Shown: positions 23,242 to 32,365, counted from the stretch's first letter. The stretch: 64,000 nt of DNA from Chromobacterium amazonense (GCF_001855565.1 NZ_MKCR01000011.1:1-64000); one strand, 5' to 3'. A program made the numbers and translations. Notes: a model not told the origin generated them from the sequence alone.

Positions 23242-23318
23242 GCGACGCGGCCATCCGCGGTGTTGGCCGTGGCCGGCTTTCGTGCGATGATGCCCGCCGT
23301 TGGACCGATAAAATTCTA

Positions 23319-23339
23319 CCGTCATCGAGACGGTTTTTT
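23319..23339 (+). terminator. grxC terminator
   Basis: CCGTC-ATCGA-GACGG is followed by six T residues, just before secB. Confidence 0.8.
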
Positions 23340-23351
23340 GTGAGATAGAAC

Positions 23352-23804
23352 ATGAGCGAACAACAAGAGCTGCAACCGGCGTTTTCCATCGAAAAAATCT
23401 ATGTGAAGGACTTGTCGCTGGAGGTGCCGAACGCGCCGCAGGTATTCCTGGAACAAGCCCAGCCGGAAATCGACATGCAGCTGGCCAGCGCCGGCCAGCA
23501 ACTGGACGACGGTTTCTACGAAGTGACCCTGACCGTCACGGTGACCGCCAAGCTGCCGGAAAAGACCCTGTTCCTGTGCGAAGTGGCCCAGGCCGGCATC
23601 TTCCAGATCCGCAACATCCCGGCCGAAGACCTGGACCCGATCCTGGGCGTGGCCTGCCCGAACATCCTGTTCCCGTACGCCCGCGAAGCGGTGTCCAGCG
23701 TGGTGAACCGCGCAGGCTTCCCGCCGGTGCTGCTGGCCCCGATCAACTTCGAAGCCCTGTACATGCAACAGCGTGCGCAGCAGGCCGAAGCCGGCAACGC
23801 CTGA
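23352..23804 (+). CDS. secB: Protein-export chaperone SecB
   Basis: SecB holds preproteins unfolded and delivers them to SecA. The 150-residue sequence carries conserved SecB segments ([19 protein letters not shown] at the N terminus, [15 protein letters not shown] in the middle). It is a cytosolic tetramer. It begins the group secB, SH3 protein, gpsA; a secB-gpsA link is common in proteobacteria. Confidence 0.97.
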   Translation: MSEQQELQPAFSIEKIYVKDLSLEVPNAPQVFLEQAQPEIDMQLASAGQQLDDGFYEVTLTVTVTAKLPEKTLFLCEVAQAGIFQIRNIPAEDLDPILGVACPNILFPYAREAVSSVVNRAGFPPVLLAPINFEALYMQQRAQQAEAGNA

Positions 23805-23814
23805 GGCTGACCGC

Positions 23815-24255
23815 ATGAAGCGCTTCGTCATCACGCTGCTGCTGGTTCTGGGCGTCGCCCAGGCCGCCCAGGCTCTGGAGTTCCGCTCGGTCAAGGAAAC
23901 CGGCGTCGCGTTATACGAGGCGCCCACGCTGACCGCCAAGAAACTGTTCGTGGTCAGCCGCTATTACCCGGTGGAAGTGCTGCAGAGCCAAAAGGAATGG
24001 GCGCGCGTGCGCGACGCCACCGGCGGCATCGCCTGGATTCCGTCCGCCGCGCTGTCCAAGCAGCGCTGGCTGCTGGTGGTGTCGGCCCAGGCCGGCGTGC
24101 GCGACAAGGCCGGCGAGGACGGCAAGCTGCTGTTCACCGTGCCCAAGGACGGCGTGGTGGAGATGCAGGACGCGCCGCAGGCGGGCTGGGTCAAAGTCCG
24201 CCACCGCGACGGCAGCGTCGGCTATGCTCGAATCACCGACCTCTGGGGTTTGTAA
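23815..24255 (+). CDS. SH3-domain periplasmic protein
   Basis: This 146-residue protein has a signal peptide (cleavage near QALA, residue 20). The mature part contains two bacterial SH3-like modules (VALYEAPTLTAKKLFVVSRYYPVEVL and VRDKAGEDGKLLFTVPKDGVVEM, each followed by a W-x-K/R-VR strand). Such domains bind cell-wall peptides or proteins. It starts ten bases after secB and ends nine bases before gpsA, so the three are probably one operon. The function is otherwise unknown. Confidence 0.85.
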   Translation: MKRFVITLLLVLGVAQAAQALEFRSVKETGVALYEAPTLTAKKLFVVSRYYPVEVLQSQKEWARVRDATGGIAWIPSAALSKQRWLLVVSAQAGVRDKAGEDGKLLFTVPKDGVVEMQDAPQAGWVKVRHRDGSVGYARITDLWGL

Positions 24256-24264
24256 GGGCTTGCC

Positions 24265-25269
24265 ATGAAACTGGCCATACTTGGCGCCGGCGCTTGGGGA
24301 ACCGCGCTGGCGATCGCTTTTTCCCGTCACCATCAGGTGACGCTGTGGGGCCGCGACCCCGCGCAAATCCAACAGATGGCAGACGAGCGCGTCAACCGGC
24401 GCTATCTGGCTGATTGTCCGTTTCCCGACGCGCTGAATGTATCGGCCGATTTGACCGAGGCGGTCGACGGCGCCGAGCTGCTGTTGATCGTCACGCCGAT
24501 GTCCGGCCTGCGGCCCACGCTGCGCGCGCTGACGGCCTTGGGCATCGCCCTGCCGCCCATCTTGTGGGCGTGCAAGGGCTTTGAATCCGGCTCCAGCCTG
24601 CTGCCGCATCAGGTGGTGGCGGAGGAGCTGCCCAGCGATCACCGCTGCGGCGTGCTGTCCGGCCCCAGCTTCGCCCGCGAAGTGGCGCAAGACCTGCCGT
24701 CCGCCGTGACCATCGCTTCCGACGACGCCGAATTCGCCGCCTATGTGGCGCGCGAGCTGCACAGTCCGCGCCTGCGGCTGTACGCCAATGACGACCTGGT
24801 GGGCGTGGAAGTGGGCGGCGCGGTCAAGAACGTGATGGCGATCGCCACCGGCGTGGCCGACGGCCTGCACTTCGGCCTGAACGCCCGCGCCGCGCTGATC
24901 ACCCGCGGCTTGGCCGAGATCACGAGGCTGGGCGTCGCGTTGGGCGCCAGCCAGCACACCATGATGGGTCTGTCCGGCATGGGAGACTTGATCCTGACCT
25001 GCACCGGCGAATTGTCGCGCAACCGTCAGGTGGGCCTGAAGCTGGCCGAAGGCAAGCCTTTGGAACAAGTGCTGCAGGAGCTGGGCCATGTCGCCGAAGG
25101 CGTGGCCACGGCGCGGGAAGTGCTGACCATGGCCGAACGCCTGCAGGTCGACATGCCCATCACCGCCGCCGTGTGCGGCCTGCTGTACCAGGGCCACGAT
25201 CCGCAAACCGTGGTGGACGGCCTGCTCAGGCGCTCGCCCAAATCCGAATCCGGCGTCTTGCTGGATTAG
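24265..25269 (+). CDS. gpsA: Glycerol-3-phosphate dehydrogenase [NAD(P)+]
   Basis: GpsA reduces dihydroxyacetone phosphate to sn-glycerol-3-phosphate for phospholipid synthesis. The N-terminal Rossmann motif GAGAWGTA is present at residues 7-14; [11 protein letters not shown] and the catalytic-lysine segment [13 protein letters not shown] are present. The 334 residues match the family. AAGGG precedes the ATG. A strong terminator follows. Confidence 0.96.
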   Translation: MKLAILGAGAWGTALAIAFSRHHQVTLWGRDPAQIQQMADERVNRRYLADCPFPDALNVSADLTEAVDGAELLLIVTPMSGLRPTLRALTALGIALPPILWACKGFESGSSLLPHQVVAEELPSDHRCGVLSGPSFAREVAQDLPSAVTIASDDAEFAAYVARELHSPRLRLYANDDLVGVEVGGAVKNVMAIATGVADGLHFGLNARAALITRGLAEITRLGVALGASQHTMMGLSGMGDLILTCTGELSRNRQVGLKLAEGKPLEQVLQELGHVAEGVATAREVLTMAERLQVDMPITAAVCGLLYQGHDPQTVVDGLLRRSPKSESGVLLD

Positions 25270-25285
25270 GCTCGAAAGGCAACTA

Positions 25286-25317
25286 GGCCGCTCCCCTCGC
25301 CGGGCAGCGGCCTTTTT
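25286..25317 (+). terminator. gpsA operon terminator
   Basis: GGCCGCT pairs with AGCGGCC around a 13-base loop and is followed by five T residues. Confidence 0.85.
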
Positions 25318-25452
25318 CATGCCCGCCGGCCAGCGTTTCCGCCGGCGCGGTGTCTTAGCCGTTCCGCAGGGGCTTCTGCCACGCGCGGGATGGTCTGGCC
25401 GGTGTGGATGGGATCGATGCCGATGCGCATCGCCGTCCATCCCAGGACGAAG

Positions 25453-27183
25453 TCATTTTTTCGCGCCGGGGCACGCCGGCGGCGCGTAGGGGTAGCGCGG
25501 CCGCAGCCGCAGCCCGCCGGCTTCCAGGTCGGGCAGCTGCGGCGGCAGGGCATGCGCGCCTCCCGCCGCCAGCGCCTCCAGCGGCGCCGGGCACCCGGCG
25601 GGAAGGTCGTACGCGGCGGCGAGCGTCCACAGCCCCTGGGCATTACGCTGGAACAAGGTCAGCCGCGCCGGCAGCGGCTCCGCCAGCAGCACCTCCTGCT
25701 TGCCGCCGCCGCTGTAGTCGCCGACATAAGCGTCGCACTCATTGCGGCCGTCCAGCAGGCAGGACGGCAGTTCGCCGGTCCGCTTGGCGGCTTGCTTCCA
25801 GTCCTGGGCCAGAAAGCCGGCCGGCAGCGGCACCGGACCGCGCGGGTGGATGGCCTGGGCCGGAGGCTTGGGTTTGGCCTTGTCCTTGCTGAGGGCGTCG
25901 CTTGCTTTGCGGCGGACTGAGCCGCTGAGGGCGGGATCGTTCCTCAGCCGCAGCAGCGCGGCATGGCCATAGCGCAGCCCGCGGTCGCGCAGGAAATCGA
26001 AATCGAATCGCTCGGCCGCCACGCGGCCGGCTTGCAGCCGCGCCAGCTGGCTGGCAACCGAAATCCGCGCCGGATCGGCCAGCGGCGTCAGCACGGCGGC
26101 CAGCAGGGCGAGCGACAACCAGGCGGCGTAGATATTGGCGCAGGCCACGCCGGCGAACCCGGCCCGGCGCCGAATGGCTGCCCAGCCATAACCTGCGGCG
26201 TAGCAGGCGCCGAGGATGACGAGGCTGGCGGCGAACACCCGGTCCGGCGACCAGCCGTACTGGCCGACGCGCAGCGCCAGCGCGTAGGCGGCCAGCGCTT
26301 GCAGCGGCGCGAGCAGCAGGCAGGCGGCGCGCAGGCTGAGCCGGATCACGCGGCCGGGTTGCTCGCGGCCGTCCTGGTAGGCCGCGTTCAGCAGGAAGAT
26401 CAGCAGTCCGCTCGCGCCCAGCAGCAGCGCGGAGGCGTGGCCGGTCTTCCACAGGCTGTCCAGCCCGGTGAAGGGCAGCAGCGCGAGAAAGGCGGCAATG
26501 AGCACGACCAGCAGGGGCAGCAGCCAGGACAGCAGGGTCAGCAGCAGCGAGCGCAGCCCCTGGATGATGCCGGGACGTGCATCGCTCAGATGCAGGCCGG
26601 CCGACAGCGCCAGCGTGCTGGCCGGTATCGCGAACTCGGCTTCGCCTATCAGCCGGCGCAGGCCGTCCATGCCCACCAGGGCGAACAGCTCGGCGCCCAG
26701 GTTCAGGATCAGCCAGAACACGCCGACGAACAGGCCGGAGAACATCAGCTGCAGGCCAAGCTTCCAGGCGGTGTCGAAATAGGCGGGATAGGACGCCCGC
26801 CAGCGCCGTTCACCCTCGCCGGCCAGAATCAGCGGCCAGGCGATGAACAGCAGCAAGAAGACGCCCAGCACTGCCAGCGCGCCCGGCATCAGGTCCGCGC
26901 GCGCGGCTTGCTCCACCCAGACGCGCCAGCGGTCGTGTACGCCGATGGCGGCGACGGCCAGCGCCAGTCCGGTCAGCCAGGCAGCCAGCCGGGAGGGACG
27001 CAGCGCGCCGAGTCCGGTCTGGCACAGCAGAGGCAGCGACGCGGCGGCCAGCAGCAGCGGCGAGAACAGCAGCGGGTGGAGGGACAGCCAGCCGCCATGG
27101 TCCGCCGCGCGGTACAGCGCGTAAAGCGCGATCCCTTGCAGCAGGCCGATGGCGGCGCGAATGTGGAATGGGTTCATGGACAT
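25453..27183 (-). CDS. DUF4153-family multi-pass membrane protein
   Basis: This 576-residue protein has about 11-12 hydrophobic helices over the first two-thirds, in the pattern of DUF4153 proteins. It then has a basic Lys/Pro linker (about 420-440) and a soluble, probably periplasmic, C-terminal domain with a DAYVGDYSGGGKQEVLL segment that resembles a beta-propeller or lipoprotein-like fold. Two cysteines there may pair. The fused soluble tail is unusual as far as I know. Two alternative ATGs lie at the start (27183, 27177) without a clear ribosome site. No function is assigned. Confidence 0.7.
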   Translation of the reverse strand: MSMNPFHIRAAIGLLQGIALYALYRAADHGGWLSLHPLLFSPLLLAAASLPLLCQTGLGALRPSRLAAWLTGLALAVAAIGVHDRWRVWVEQAARADLMPGALAVLGVFLLLFIAWPLILAGEGERRWRASYPAYFDTAWKLGLQLMFSGLFVGVFWLILNLGAELFALVGMDGLRRLIGEAEFAIPASTLALSAGLHLSDARPGIIQGLRSLLLTLLSWLLPLLVVLIAAFLALLPFTGLDSLWKTGHASALLLGASGLLIFLLNAAYQDGREQPGRVIRLSLRAACLLLAPLQALAAYALALRVGQYGWSPDRVFAASLVILGACYAAGYGWAAIRRRAGFAGVACANIYAAWLSLALLAAVLTPLADPARISVASQLARLQAGRVAAERFDFDFLRDRGLRYGHAALLRLRNDPALSGSVRRKASDALSKDKAKPKPPAQAIHPRGPVPLPAGFLAQDWKQAAKRTGELPSCLLDGRNECDAYVGDYSGGGKQEVLLAEPLPARLTLFQRNAQGLWTLAAAYDLPAGCPAPLEALAAGGAHALPPQLPDLEAGGLRLRPRYPYAPPACPGAKK

Positions 27184-27232
27184 GCCGGGAGGGGAGGAAT
27201 TCTCCCGATCCTAGCACGAATGGGATAATCGA

Positions 27233-28414
27233 TCAGGCGCGCAGCCCCAGCGCGTAGCGTATCGCCTCGCGCTTCAACGGGCCGGCCTTGTCCGCCAGCC
27301 TGAGTCCCAGTCCGCGCAGCGCCTTCAGCGGCGGGATGTCGTTGCCGAATCCGTAGCAGAAGGCGTCCATGCCCGTCTGCATCGCCAGGTTGGCCGGCTT
27401 GCGCGCGCGCTGGTAGCGCGCCAGCGTCTTCTCGCTCGCCCAGTCCTCCCCCTTGGCGTGAGCGTCCAGAATGGTCTTGGCCAGTTGCGCGGCGTCCTGG
27501 AAGCCCAGGTTGACGCCCTGGCCGGCCAGCGGGTGGATGGTGTGGGCGGCGTCGCCGGCCAGCGCCACGCCGTCGCGGACATAGCATTGGGCGTGGCGGC
27601 GGGTCAGGCCGAAGCTGCCGCGCGCCGCGATGCGCTTGATGCCGGGCAGCTTGCGCGGGAAGGCCTGGCTGACGGCGGCGATCAGCGCGTCATCGGGCAG
27701 CGCCAGCAGCCGCCTGACCTCCTCCGGCCGGTGATACCACACCAGGGACGCGGCGTCGCCGCACAGGGGCAGGAAGGCGAGCGGGCCGCTGGGGGTGAAG
27801 CGCTGCCAGGTGATGTCCTGCTGTTCGCCATCCAGATGGCAGGCCAGCATCAGCGCGTGCATCGGGTAATCCCAGCAGGTGATGCCGATGCCGGCCGCCT
27901 CGCGCGCTTGGGAGCGCGCGCCGTCGGCGGCGATTAAGAGCCTCGTTTGCAGTTGGCTGCCGTCGGACAGCGTCAACTGAGAGGCTTGGGGACGGTAGAC
28001 AATGTCCGACACCACGGCCGGGCAGCGGTAGTCGATATCGCCCTTGGCCAGCAAGGCCTCGGTGGCGGCCAGCTGCACCACGCGGTTCTCCACGATGTGG
28101 CCCAGCTCCGGCACGCCGGCCTCGGCGGCGTCGAACAGCGTGCCGCAAGACTCGTCCTGTTCCCATACCTGCATGCGCCGGTACGGCGCGGCGCGCATCG
28201 CCAGCACCTGGTCCCAGGCGCCGATGCGCTGCAGGAAGGCGGCCGAGGCCGGACTGATGGCCGAGACGCGCAAGTCCGGCGCTTGGTCCGGGGCAAACGG
28301 CGCCGGCGCTTCGCGCTCCAGCACCGTGACCGACAGTCCGCTGCCGGAGAGCGCGGCGGCCAGCGCGCTGCCTACCATGCCGCCGCCGACGATGACGATG
28401 TCGCGATGTTCCAT
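27233..28414 (-). CDS. FAD-dependent ubiquinone-biosynthesis hydroxylase (UbiH/UbiF family)
   Basis: This is a flavoprotein monooxygenase of the UbiH/UbiF/VisC/COQ6 family, which hydroxylates the ubiquinone ring. The FAD-binding GxGxxG is IVGGGMVGSALA near residue 8, and the second FAD motif is GVALAGDAAHTIHPLAGQGVNLGFQDA. The ATG at 28414 is preceded by AAGGAGA, giving 393 residues; an upstream in-frame ATG lacks this. Which ring position it hydroxylates (UbiF, UbiH or UbiM) cannot be decided here. The LysR gene lies 41 bases upstream on the same strand. Confidence 0.88.
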   Translation of the reverse strand: MEHRDIVIVGGGMVGSALAAALSGSGLSVTVLEREAPAPFAPDQAPDLRVSAISPASAAFLQRIGAWDQVLAMRAAPYRRMQVWEQDESCGTLFDAAEAGVPELGHIVENRVVQLAATEALLAKGDIDYRCPAVVSDIVYRPQASQLTLSDGSQLQTRLLIAADGARSQAREAAGIGITCWDYPMHALMLACHLDGEQQDITWQRFTPSGPLAFLPLCGDAASLVWYHRPEEVRRLLALPDDALIAAVSQAFPRKLPGIKRIAARGSFGLTRRHAQCYVRDGVALAGDAAHTIHPLAGQGVNLGFQDAAQLAKTILDAHAKGEDWASEKTLARYQRARKPANLAMQTGMDAFCYGFGNDIPPLKALRGLGLRLADKAGPLKREAIRYALGLRA

Positions 28415-28455
28415 TGCATTCTCCTTGCTGTGCCGGCCATCGGCGCAAATGGGCG

Positions 28456-29421
28456 TCATTCTGACAACGACGGCATGGCCGCGCCTTGGCCTGGATCAAG
28501 CCTGTCGTCCAGCAGCGCGCGCATCCGCGGCACCACGTACTGGATGAAAGCCTCGTACTTGCGCGGCAGCGGGTGACGATACGGGTAGACCAGGAACACC
28601 GGCCAGCAATCATGGCTCCAGCCCGGCAGCACCGGCACGAGGCGGCCGCTTTTCAGGTGCTCGCTGGCGACATAGCTCGGCAACAGGGCGATGCCGCTGC
28701 CGGCGATGGCCCCGGACAAGAGCGGAGCGTACTGGTGGCTGCTGAACACCGGCTGTATGCCGATCTGTTTTTGCACGCCGTCTTTTTCCAATAGCCATTC
28801 CGGCGTGGCTCGCAGCTTGGGGCGGCTGGTGTCCAGCAGGATGCGGTGGCGCGCCAGGTCTTCCGGCTCCGCCAGCGGCGGCGCCTTGGCCAGATAGTCC
28901 GGCGAGGCGTAGGCCCATTCGCGCACAAAGCCCAGCGGTTTGGCCACCAGCGCGTCGTCATGGACGTTACGGGTGCGGATGCAGAAATCCAGGCCTTCGG
29001 CTATCGGGTCTTGCAGCCGGTTTTCCACTTGCAGGTTCAGCTTCAGGCCGGGATGCAGAACGGCCAGCTCGGCCAGAATCGGGGCCAGCAGGTACTGGGC
29101 GAACGAAGTGATGGAGCTGATCACCAGCGGACCGCTGACTTCTCCCTCCGCCTCGTTGATGTCTATGCGCGCGCGCTCCAGCAGGCTGCGCAGCTCGCGC
29201 GCGTGCGCGGCCAGGCGCCTGCCGGCTTCGGTCAGCGCCACGCGGCGGGTGTTGCGCAGCACCAGCACGGAGCCCAGGTCTTTTTCCAGGGCCTTGACCA
29301 GTTGGCTGACCCGGCTCTTGGTGCAGTCGAGCTCCTCGGCGGCGGCGGTGAAGCTTCCGCAGCGGACCAAGGCGTCGAAAGCCAGCAGCGCTTGGGCATC
29401 GGGTAGGTGGTTTGTTCTCAT
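28456..29421 (-). CDS. LysR-family transcriptional regulator
   Basis: This 321-residue LTTR has its HTH in residues 18-65 (CGSFTAAAEELDCTKSRVSQLVKALEKDLG) and a LysR substrate-binding domain of the CrgA-like group (DFCIRTRNVHDDALVAKPLG). It is divergent from a three-gene operon of two microproteins and a SnoaL-like protein. The shared 95-bp region carries a repeated ATTGAACAGTG, so it is the likely regulator of that operon. The effector is unknown. Confidence 0.87.
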   Translation of the reverse strand: MRTNHLPDAQALLAFDALVRCGSFTAAAEELDCTKSRVSQLVKALEKDLGSVLVLRNTRRVALTEAGRRLAAHARELRSLLERARIDINEAEGEVSGPLVISSITSFAQYLLAPILAELAVLHPGLKLNLQVENRLQDPIAEGLDFCIRTRNVHDDALVAKPLGFVREWAYASPDYLAKAPPLAEPEDLARHRILLDTSRPKLRATPEWLLEKDGVQKQIGIQPVFSSHQYAPLLSGAIAGSGIALLPSYVASEHLKSGRLVPVLPGWSHDCWPVFLVYPYRHPLPRKYEAFIQYVVPRMRALLDDRLDPGQGAAMPSLSE

Positions 29422-29423
29422 TT

Positions 29424-29507
29424 ATTGAACAGTGTGTCATGTCATATGGGCTTTTTCAATCTTCAAACGCTATATAGCATTTTGGCATGATGATTAATTG
29501 AACAGTG
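29424..29507. promoter_or_regulatory. Divergent promoter region with direct repeats
   Basis: ATTGAACAGTG occurs at 29424-29434 and again at 29497-29507, bracketing an AT-rich core with CTATATAG. One copy abuts the LysR start, the other the ribosome site of the first microprotein. They may be LysR-type binding sites or a small duplication. Confidence 0.45.
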
Positions 29508-29516
29508 GAGGCCGTA

Positions 29517-29630
29517 ATGTCGATGATCAGACGATGGTGGCGGGCGCTGAGCCGCGGAGTGTGGCGGCGGCTGAGCGATGAAAGCCAAGTCAGCGAGCGC
29601 ATTCGCTGGGTAGAGGGCCGGCAAGGGTGA
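29517..29630 (+). CDS. Trp/Arg-rich microprotein, copy 1 (37 residues)
   Basis: An ATG with a strong GTGGAGG five to seven bases upstream opens a 37-residue frame. The product is very basic, with four tryptophans (RRWWRALSRGVWRRL), ending DESQVSERIRWVEGRQG. The next gene encodes a related peptide: both share a Trp-rich N half and a DES-x3-(E/D)RIR-x2-(E/G)G-type C half. It may be an amphipathic membrane-active helix or a small regulator (inference). No known family recognised. Confidence 0.6.
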   Translation: MSMIRRWWRALSRGVWRRLSDESQVSERIRWVEGRQG

Positions 29631-29673
29631 ACGCGGTGGCTGGCCTATGGGGTGAAGCGAAGAGGGAGCGAAC

Positions 29674-29805
29674 ATGGACAAGATGAAAGCGCTGTTCAGA
29701 ACGTGGGCTGATTGGTGGTGGCAGGGCATGACGATTCATGCCCGTCAGGTGTGCCGGGACGAGTCCGAGATACTGGATCGCATCCGCGCCGGAGGAAAAC
29801 GATGA
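29674..29805 (+). CDS. Trp/Arg-rich microprotein, copy 2 (43 residues)
   Basis: A 43-residue frame is preceded by AGGGAG and ends in an ATGA overlap with the SnoaL-like gene. It has a WADWWWQG core and ends DESEILDRIRAGGKR, matching the end of copy 1. The good ribosome sites on both copies and the coupling to a real gene argue that they are translated. The function is unknown. Confidence 0.62.
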   Translation: MDKMKALFRTWADWWWQGMTIHARQVCRDESEILDRIRAGGKR

Positions 29806-30218
29806 GCAGCGAACAAACCCGAGCCGTGGTGCAAGGCTTTCTGACCGAGGTGCGCTCCGGCCGCAACCCGGATGCGGCTGCTTTGTATATGGCAAGCAGT
29901 GTGGCGGCGCATCAGCTGGAATCGGAAAATCCGCGCACGCTGGCGCGCAGCCCGGCCAATTACGCCGAGCATGTGCGCGAGTTCCTGCGGCTGTTCGGCG
30001 ATTTCGAGCTGCGCATAGACGAGCTGTTGGTCAACGGCGACCGCGCCTACGCGCGCTGGACCCAGTTTGGCCATCACCAGGCCGAAATCAACGGCGTGCC
30101 GGCCAGCGGCGAGCCGCTGGCGCTGATCGACAGCGCCTGCTACCGGGTGGCGGACGGCAAGATCGTCGAATACTGGATACAGGCGGACCGGATGGGCCTA
30201 GCGCGGCAGTTGGAGTGA
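29802..30218 (+). CDS. SnoaL-like (NTF2-fold) protein
   Basis: This 138-residue protein resembles the SnoaL-like polyketide-cyclase/ester-cyclase family, a small cone-shaped alpha+beta barrel (VVQGFLTEVRSGRNPDAA at the start, FGDFELRIDELLVNGDRAYARW in the middle, YRVADGKIVEYWIQADRMGLARQL at the end). The start at 29802 has GGAGG upstream and overlaps the stop of microprotein 2. Substrates of this fold vary too widely to predict. Confidence 0.82.
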   Translation: MSSEQTRAVVQGFLTEVRSGRNPDAAALYMASSVAAHQLESENPRTLARSPANYAEHVREFLRLFGDFELRIDELLVNGDRAYARWTQFGHHQAEINGVPASGEPLALIDSACYRVADGKIVEYWIQADRMGLARQLE

Positions 30219-30305
30219 GACAGCGTTCGACAGCCGTCATCGGATTCTGAAACAATGTCTCCTTAGGGCTGCGCAGACGGCCCGACTACCGCTACAGGAG
30301 ACGCC

Positions 30306-31169
30306 TTGCCCTACCTCGCCCTGACGCTGGCCATGTTTTTATGGTCCAGCGCCTTCATCGTGCTGAAATACGTTTTCCAGTTCTACCACCCGCTGGCCGT
30401 GCTGTTCGCGCGGATGGCCGTGGCAACGTTGTGTCTGTTGCCGCTGGCGATGGGGGGGCGCATCAGCTGGCATTACCGCAAGGGCGATTGGCGCTGGCTG
30501 CTGGCGATGGGCCTGGCCGAACCCTGCCTGTACTTTCTGTTCGAGGCCAACGCCTTGACCTTGACCAGCGCCTCGCAGGCCGGCGTGATCACGGCCACGC
30601 TGCCGATGCTGATGGCCATAGGCGCCAGCGTGTTCCTGCATGAGCGCCAGCCGCGCCAGGTGTGGCTGGGCATCGCCTTGTCGTTTGCCGGGGTGATCTG
30701 GCTCAGCATGGACAGCCGCGCGGGGCCGGGCGCGCCCAATCCTTCGCTGGGCAATGCCCTGGAGTTCTGCGCCATGGTGTGCGCCTGCGGCTATGTGCTG
30801 ATCGCCAAACGGATGTCGGCGCGCTATTCGCCGCTGGCCATCACTGGCATCCAGACGCTCACCGGCTGCGTCTGGTTCGGCTTGGCCATGCTGACGCCGT
30901 GGGGCGCGTGGCCGGATACGTTGTATCTGATTCCCAGCCTGTGGGTGCTGTACCTAGGCGCGGTGATCACGCTGGGGGCGTACGGTTTGTACACTTGGGC
31001 CGTGTCGCGCATCCCGGTGGCCAAGGCCGGGGCCTTCAATAATCTCATTCCGGTATTCACCGTGCTGCTGGCCTGGCTGCTGCTGGATGAGCGTTTCGAA
31101 GCCTGGCAGGCAGCGGCCGGCGCGCTGGTGTTCGCCGGGGTGTGGCTGAGCCAGCGGCGCGCGGCATGA
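30306..31169 (+). CDS. DMT-superfamily (EamA) exporter
   Basis: This 287-residue inner-membrane protein has about ten helices in two EamA repeats. It is a drug/metabolite transporter, probably exporting amino acids or other small molecules. The start is TTG, supported by CAGGAG six bases upstream and by the need for an intact first membrane helix. A FNNLIPVFTVLLAWLLLDERF segment is typical of the second repeat. The substrate is unknown. Confidence 0.88.
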   Translation: MPYLALTLAMFLWSSAFIVLKYVFQFYHPLAVLFARMAVATLCLLPLAMGGRISWHYRKGDWRWLLAMGLAEPCLYFLFEANALTLTSASQAGVITATLPMLMAIGASVFLHERQPRQVWLGIALSFAGVIWLSMDSRAGPGAPNPSLGNALEFCAMVCACGYVLIAKRMSARYSPLAITGIQTLTGCVWFGLAMLTPWGAWPDTLYLIPSLWVLYLGAVITLGAYGLYTWAVSRIPVAKAGAFNNLIPVFTVLLAWLLLDERFEAWQAAAGALVFAGVWLSQRRAA

Positions 31170-31242
31170 AGACTGGCGGCTTCCCCGTCCATGGTCGATG
31201 ATGCAGAATAGAAACGATTGGGAATGACCTAAGGAATCGAGC

Positions 31243-32316
31243 ATGAGCCCACGGCGGATCGGAACCTGCATGATATTGCCCTTGTTGCTGGCCTGGCGGC
31301 CTGGCTTGGCGGCGGAGCAGGAGCAGGGACAGGACCAGGTGCAGCAAGTGATCAAGCTGCCGCTGAAACTCAACAAGCCGGCGACGGAGGCCGGGGCGCG
31401 AGCCGCGGAGCCTGCGCCGGGCAAACCGGCGGAAGCCAAGCCTGCCGAGGCGGCCAAGCCCGCGGCGGAAATGGGTAAGAAGGCCGAGCCGGCCAAGGCT
31501 CAGGAGGAGAAGCCGGGCAAAGCCAAGCCGGAGGCGATGGCGCCGGGCGTCACCATGGGCCAGCCGCCTGCCCGCGACCTATCGCAACCGAGTCCCGAAG
31601 TCCGGGCCCCGGGCGCCAAGCCCAGAGCGGCGCATCGCGCCAAATCCAAGAAGGCCAAGATGGCGCAGGGCGGCGCCAAGGCCATGGGCGAGGCCGCCCA
31701 GGTCAAGGATGTGGTGTCGAGCATTCTCAAGGCCAATAGCGTCGCCATCAGCAAACATAATCCGGGCTATCTGGCCAAGCTCGGCGATCGCGCCATGCCC
31801 AAGGCCACGGTGGTGGCTTGCTCCAGCCCGGGCGGCCAGTTGGGCATGTCGGGCGGCGATGCGGATTTGTTCGTGATCAGCAATATGGGCAACCAGCTTG
31901 CTACGTCCGAGGGCTCGGTCGAGTACGGCGTGCGCCACCTGCACACGCCCTTGCTGATGTTCGTCAGCCATACCGGCTGCGGCGCGATCAAGGCGGCGGC
32001 CGGCGACTACAGCAATATGGAGCCGTCCATCCAGAAAGAGCTGGACAGTATCGAGATCCCCAAGGGAATCGGCGCCACCAACGGCGCGCTGATCAACATC
32101 AACAATCAGGTGGAGGGCGCCATCCTCAAGTTCTCCGGCGAGGTGGAAGCCGGCAAGCTGGCGGTGCTTGGGGGGTATTACGATTACAACAACGACCTGA
32201 AGCAGGGCCGCGGCCGGCTGGTGATCACCAATATCAATGGCGAAACCGATCCTGCGCGCATCCGCGAGCTGAGCAGCAGCGGCCGCTATTTCCACTATGG
32301 CTTCATGGGGCGTTGA
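31243..32316 (+). CDS. Secreted beta-carbonic-anhydrase-like protein with altered active site
   Basis: This 357-residue protein has a signal peptide ending GLAA near residue 24. A long Ala/Lys/Pro-rich linker (about 45-145) follows, then a C-terminal beta-carbonic-anhydrase-like domain. The zinc ligands appear kept: Cys in VVACSSPGG and the later HTGCG pair. The usual C-x-D-x-R, whose Asp/Arg dyad is catalytic, is replaced by C-S-S-P-G, so CO2 hydration is doubtful. It may be a periplasmic zinc-binding relative with a new role. AAGGAATCGAGC precedes the ATG and a terminator follows. Confidence 0.78.
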   Translation: MSPRRIGTCMILPLLLAWRPGLAAEQEQGQDQVQQVIKLPLKLNKPATEAGARAAEPAPGKPAEAKPAEAAKPAAEMGKKAEPAKAQEEKPGKAKPEAMAPGVTMGQPPARDLSQPSPEVRAPGAKPRAAHRAKSKKAKMAQGGAKAMGEAAQVKDVVSSILKANSVAISKHNPGYLAKLGDRAMPKATVVACSSPGGQLGMSGGDADLFVISNMGNQLATSEGSVEYGVRHLHTPLLMFVSHTGCGAIKAAAGDYSNMEPSIQKELDSIEIPKGIGATNGALININNQVEGAILKFSGEVEAGKLAVLGGYYDYNNDLKQGRGRLVITNINGETDPARIRELSSSGRYFHYGFMGR

Positions 32317-32365
32317 GCGGCCCGGTAGCGATGCCGTTACAACCGTTCTGATCCAGACCATGCAG

